From Funneliformis mosseae (lineage: Eukaryota > Glomeromycota > Glomeromycetes > Glomerales > Glomeraceae), in contig CAJVPP010003983.1 in the NCBI GenBank assembly GCA_910592005.1, positions 1 to 10,355 on the forward strand: a DNA stretch of 10,355 nt, in the 5' to 3' direction. Positions 8,212-10,355 of this stretch are shown piece after piece. How positions within the stretch are numbered: position 1 is the first letter of the stretch; each line of letters opens with the position of its first letter. A program made the translations under genes and the position numbers. Under the pieces are notes generated by a model that was given only the letters and a program-made list of their open reading frames with translations, searched no databases and was not told the origin of the DNA.

Positions 8212-9660
8212 ATGTTAATCATTATATTACTTTGGTTTTTTTTTGGTGACATTTATCCTATAAACTGTCAAGTAATTCAAGAAAGGAATGACGCAACAAG
8301 TATAATCAAAGATAACATATTATATGTTCTTGGAGGATTTAGTAATGGCAAGGCCATACCTGAAATATTATCCCTCGATCTTACCGATTCAATAAACATA
8401 AATTCACCTCCATGGTCACGGCTGAAAACCCCACCATTGGCATTTTCATCAAGCGGAGTAGTTCTTGGCGGTCTTAATAATAGTTTTATTTTAGTTATTG
8501 GAGGTGTGATGCGAGACCCGTTTAGTCAAGATGGTATATTTGGTGAACAAATTCTATTAGAATATGATATTAATAATAATGAATGGAAAAGAACAACAAT
8601 GAAAAACGCTCCCGATTTGTATGATAGGGTTCAATTTAAAATGTTAAGCAATAATGATGGAATTGCTTATCTTCATGGAGGTTTTTTTCATAATGGCACG
8701 TTTTTAGGTGATACATATTTATTCAACATCTCATCAATCACCTGGACTCAGTTACCGACACCAAAAGTACCAGTAACTGCGTATGACTTCGCACCCGTAC
8801 TCTTAAATGATGGACGATTGATCATTATTGGAGGATTTGGACCTCCGGTGGGAAATGTTCAAACACCCAGACTTATTAGCAAGGTAAAGTACAAGAAATA
8901 TTCATATAATAATGAAAAGTTACTAACTTATGGAATCTATAGATCGAAATATTTAATACGGTAAATTCTACTTGGAGTAGTCAAACTGTACCGCAACCAA
9001 ACGAAATGTCCGATATCCGTAGATCTCATACATCAACACTTCGTAAGTAATTTATTACCTTTTTCATTCTTGATATCTTCACTAACTTTCTACTATCTAG
9101 TTCCAAATGGGGATATTGTAATAATCGGAGGTGTTAATGGAATACCCAACGTTGTAATATTAAAAACAGCCTCCATACAATTCCAATGGAAAATTCCAGC
9201 CATTTCTGGTTCAGAACCTCCACTGATTAATGAACACTGTGCAGAACTGGTTGAAAATAGATATATTTTCACCATGTTTGGTATGTTTAGTACTTTACTC
9301 TTTTTGTTTTATAAAAAACATAATATGTTATACGATTAACTTTTAACTTTTTCAGGATTAAGCATCGATAACAAAGTTACCAACAAACTCTACATACTCG
9401 ATACAGAAAATTATTCATGGATTACAAATTTCACACCAAAATATCCTGCATCACCATCACCATCACCATCACCATCACCATCACCATCATCACCATCATC
9501 ATCGAACATATCATCATCATCATCATCGAACACAATAATAATCGTATTATTTGTAATTATATCAGTTTTATTTATAACTTTACTAGGTGTATTAATATTT
9601 TTACATAAAAAGTTTAAAAACCGATATGGTACTATTTCTACACGAGCCGAGAAAAATTAA
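8212..9660 (+). CDS. Kelch-repeat membrane protein with signal peptide and Ser/Pro stalk, 4 exons, 418 aa
   Basis: Exons: 8212-8883, 8943-9042, 9101-9280, 9356-9660. The introns are 59, 58 and 75 nt, all GT..AG. Branch sites TACTAAC (8921-8927) and CACTAAC (9080-9086) fit the first two. An in-frame TAA at 8206-8208 lies just before the ATG, which fixes the start. Residues 1-20 form a signal peptide ending NCQ. Six blade-like units follow, marked by LGG or IGG turns near residues 41, 97, 156, 207 and 267, then MFG at 316-318; partner aromatics (W69, W125, W178) are visible. This predicts a beta-propeller, a fold that usually binds proteins or glycans. Residues about 350-377 are a Ser/Pro then Ser-rich stalk, about 378-400 a single transmembrane helix, and the last 18 a basic cytoplasmic tail. 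Several Asn-X-Ser/Thr sites (such as N161 and N172) suggest glycosylation. The likely form is type I, with the propeller outside the cell. Ligand and role are unknown. Some kelch propellers are galactose oxidases, but I see no sign of that enzyme here. Confidence 0.9.
9451..9486 (+). repeat. TCACCA hexamer microsatellite coding Ser-Pro repeats
   Basis: Six perfect TCACCA units lie inside the last kelch exon, followed by imperfect TCA-rich sequence to about 9526. They encode alternating Ser-Pro and then poly-Ser in the stalk just before the transmembrane helix. Because the unit is six bases, gains and losses keep the frame and would only change stalk length. Confidence 0.95.
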
Positions 9661-9973
9661 AAGATTCGCATGGAGAAAATACAAATATAATGATATGCCC
9701 AAATTAAAGAAAATGTATTTATAGAATATTTTTAATTATAAAGCTTTCTTTGTGATTTTTTTTTTAAATCTACATTATTATTTATTTTTTTATTCAAAAA
9801 ATTTGAATCATCATAATCTAATATTATTTTTAGTAGTTTATTACCCATATTTTTTAATATATGTTCGTGGTGATTTTATTATGATAGTATCACAAGATTG
9901 TAAATTATATCAATTTTTCTTTAGAGCAGAGATTTGTGCTTTTTTAATTGTTTAATCCACAAAATTCAAATTG
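9661..9973. other. Non-coding region 3' of the kelch gene
   Basis: This AT-rich stretch should hold the kelch 3' UTR. There is no exact AATAAA close after the stop; AATATAAT near 9683 is a weak substitute. A plus-strand frame covering 9752-9955 is dominated by Phe, Leu, Tyr and Ile from T-rich codons and does not look like a real protein. Confidence 0.5.
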
Positions 9974-10084
9974 CTAAGTCAAAGTGTCATTCGATTTGTT
10001 TTCTTGTATGTAATTGGTAAAGCCTTGAAGGAATAGTTCAATAGCAGTAGTCAATGAATGCTTCGAGGGTATCTGATTTCTGTA
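9974..10084 (-). CDS. Possible terminal exon of an unidentified gene (partial)
   Basis: A minus-strand frame is open from 10084 to TAG at 9976-9974 (36 codons). Base content is much richer in G/C than the flanks (24 of 60 at 10021-10080). Acceptor-like CAG sites end at 10080 and 10073, so it could be the last exon of a gene lying further right. The segment TTAIELFLQGFTNYIQEN looks like an amphipathic helix followed by a polar tail. No matching upstream exon is evident in the remaining 270 bases, which are A/T-rich and repetitive. I do not recognise the family. It may equally be a decayed fragment. Confidence 0.3.
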   Translation of the reverse strand, partial: YRNQIPSKHSLTTAIELFLQGFTNYIQENKSNDTLT

Positions 10085-10355
10085 TTAAACGGAAGCAATT
10101 CACTTTATAAATTTTTAAAGGTACTTTAATTTTATGAGATTTTAATTAAACAAGCAAATAAATCATGAAACAGAAAGGTATTTTTTTTTTTTTTTTGGTA
10201 AGTAATGATATATATATTTATATATTTTTAGAATAAAACCAAGATAAAATTTTCGAAACAATTAATAAGAATTAAATTAGGTCACGAAATCACGAAATCA
10301 ACAAGCGTATTTTTTTTTTAGCAAGAAAAAATATTTCATAAAAAAAAAAAAAAAA
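10085..10355. other. AT-rich right edge, no gene seen
   Basis: There are long homopolymers (T-run at 10180-10196, A-run at the window end) and a short direct repeat in which TCACGAAA occurs twice plus a partial copy (10282-10300). No frame of protein-like quality is visible. Confidence 0.55.

Noticed and set aside
9093..9275. Minus-strand open frame opposite kelch exon 3
   Set aside because: The plus-strand reading continues the kelch repeats across consistent splice sites; the reverse is a shadow.
9417..9608. Plus-strand frame with Ile-Thr repeats
   Set aside because: It is an out-of-frame reading of the TCACCA microsatellite; the correct frame gives Ser-Pro, a transmembrane helix and a stop.
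9752..9955. Plus-strand 67-residue hydrophobic frame
   Set aside because: Composition is explained by T-rich sequence; no start context, domain or splice support.
10198..10231. Intron-like GTAAGTAATG..TTTTTAG
   Set aside because: At 34 nt it is shorter than any intron in the window (minimum 55 nt) and no coding exons flank it.

Overview
The window looks like nuclear DNA from an AT-rich fungus. The best fit is an arbuscular mycorrhizal fungus of the Rhizophagus/Glomus type (Glomeromycotina). This is an inference from style: intergenic DNA is very AT-rich (often below 20% GC) with many long A/T homopolymers. Introns are short (55-106 nt) with GTAAGT/GTATGT donors and, on the plus strand, near-perfect TACTAAC branch sites. 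One gene encodes a secreted or membrane kelch protein of a kind I associate with that group. Nothing looks bacterial: no ribosome binding sites, operons or CRISPR.

Two spliced genes can be assembled completely, each with one open frame across every junction. On the minus strand, 4309 down to 1106, eight exons encode an 880-residue secreted subtilisin-family serine protease. It has a signal peptide, an I9-type inhibitory propeptide, a catalytic triad D172/H212/S537, and C-terminal beta-rich domains. On the plus strand, 8212-9660, four exons encode a 418-residue kelch-repeat protein. It has a signal peptide, six kelch-like blades, a Ser/Pro stalk, one transmembrane helix and a short basic cytoplasmic tail. 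The genes point away from each other, with 3.9 kb between their start codons. Both products should enter the secretory pathway. Nothing in the sequence shows that they work together.

Layout: 1-1105 is non-coding sequence 3' of the protease. 1106-4309 is the protease gene; its last intron carries an uninterrupted 39-base A run (T on the coding strand). 4310-6480 is AT-rich spacer with no supported gene. 6480-7160 holds several short, less AT-rich, coding-like fragments with stops, probably remnants of decayed genes or mobile elements. 7236-7271 is a short degenerate telomere-like array. 7276-7740 is a strongly T-skewed tract. 7789-7872 is a cluster of inverted repeats whose words recur about 1 kb upstream, possibly an old transposon end. 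7948-8030 is a GC-rich island. 8212-9660 is the kelch gene. 9661-10355 is mostly AT-rich, but 9974-10084 holds a possible minus-strand terminal exon of another gene.

I see no convincing new biological system. The most useful leads are the possible transposon-like interval at 6783-7872, the coding-like remnants at 6503-6846, the interstitial telomere-like array, and the repeat-coded stalk of the kelch protein.
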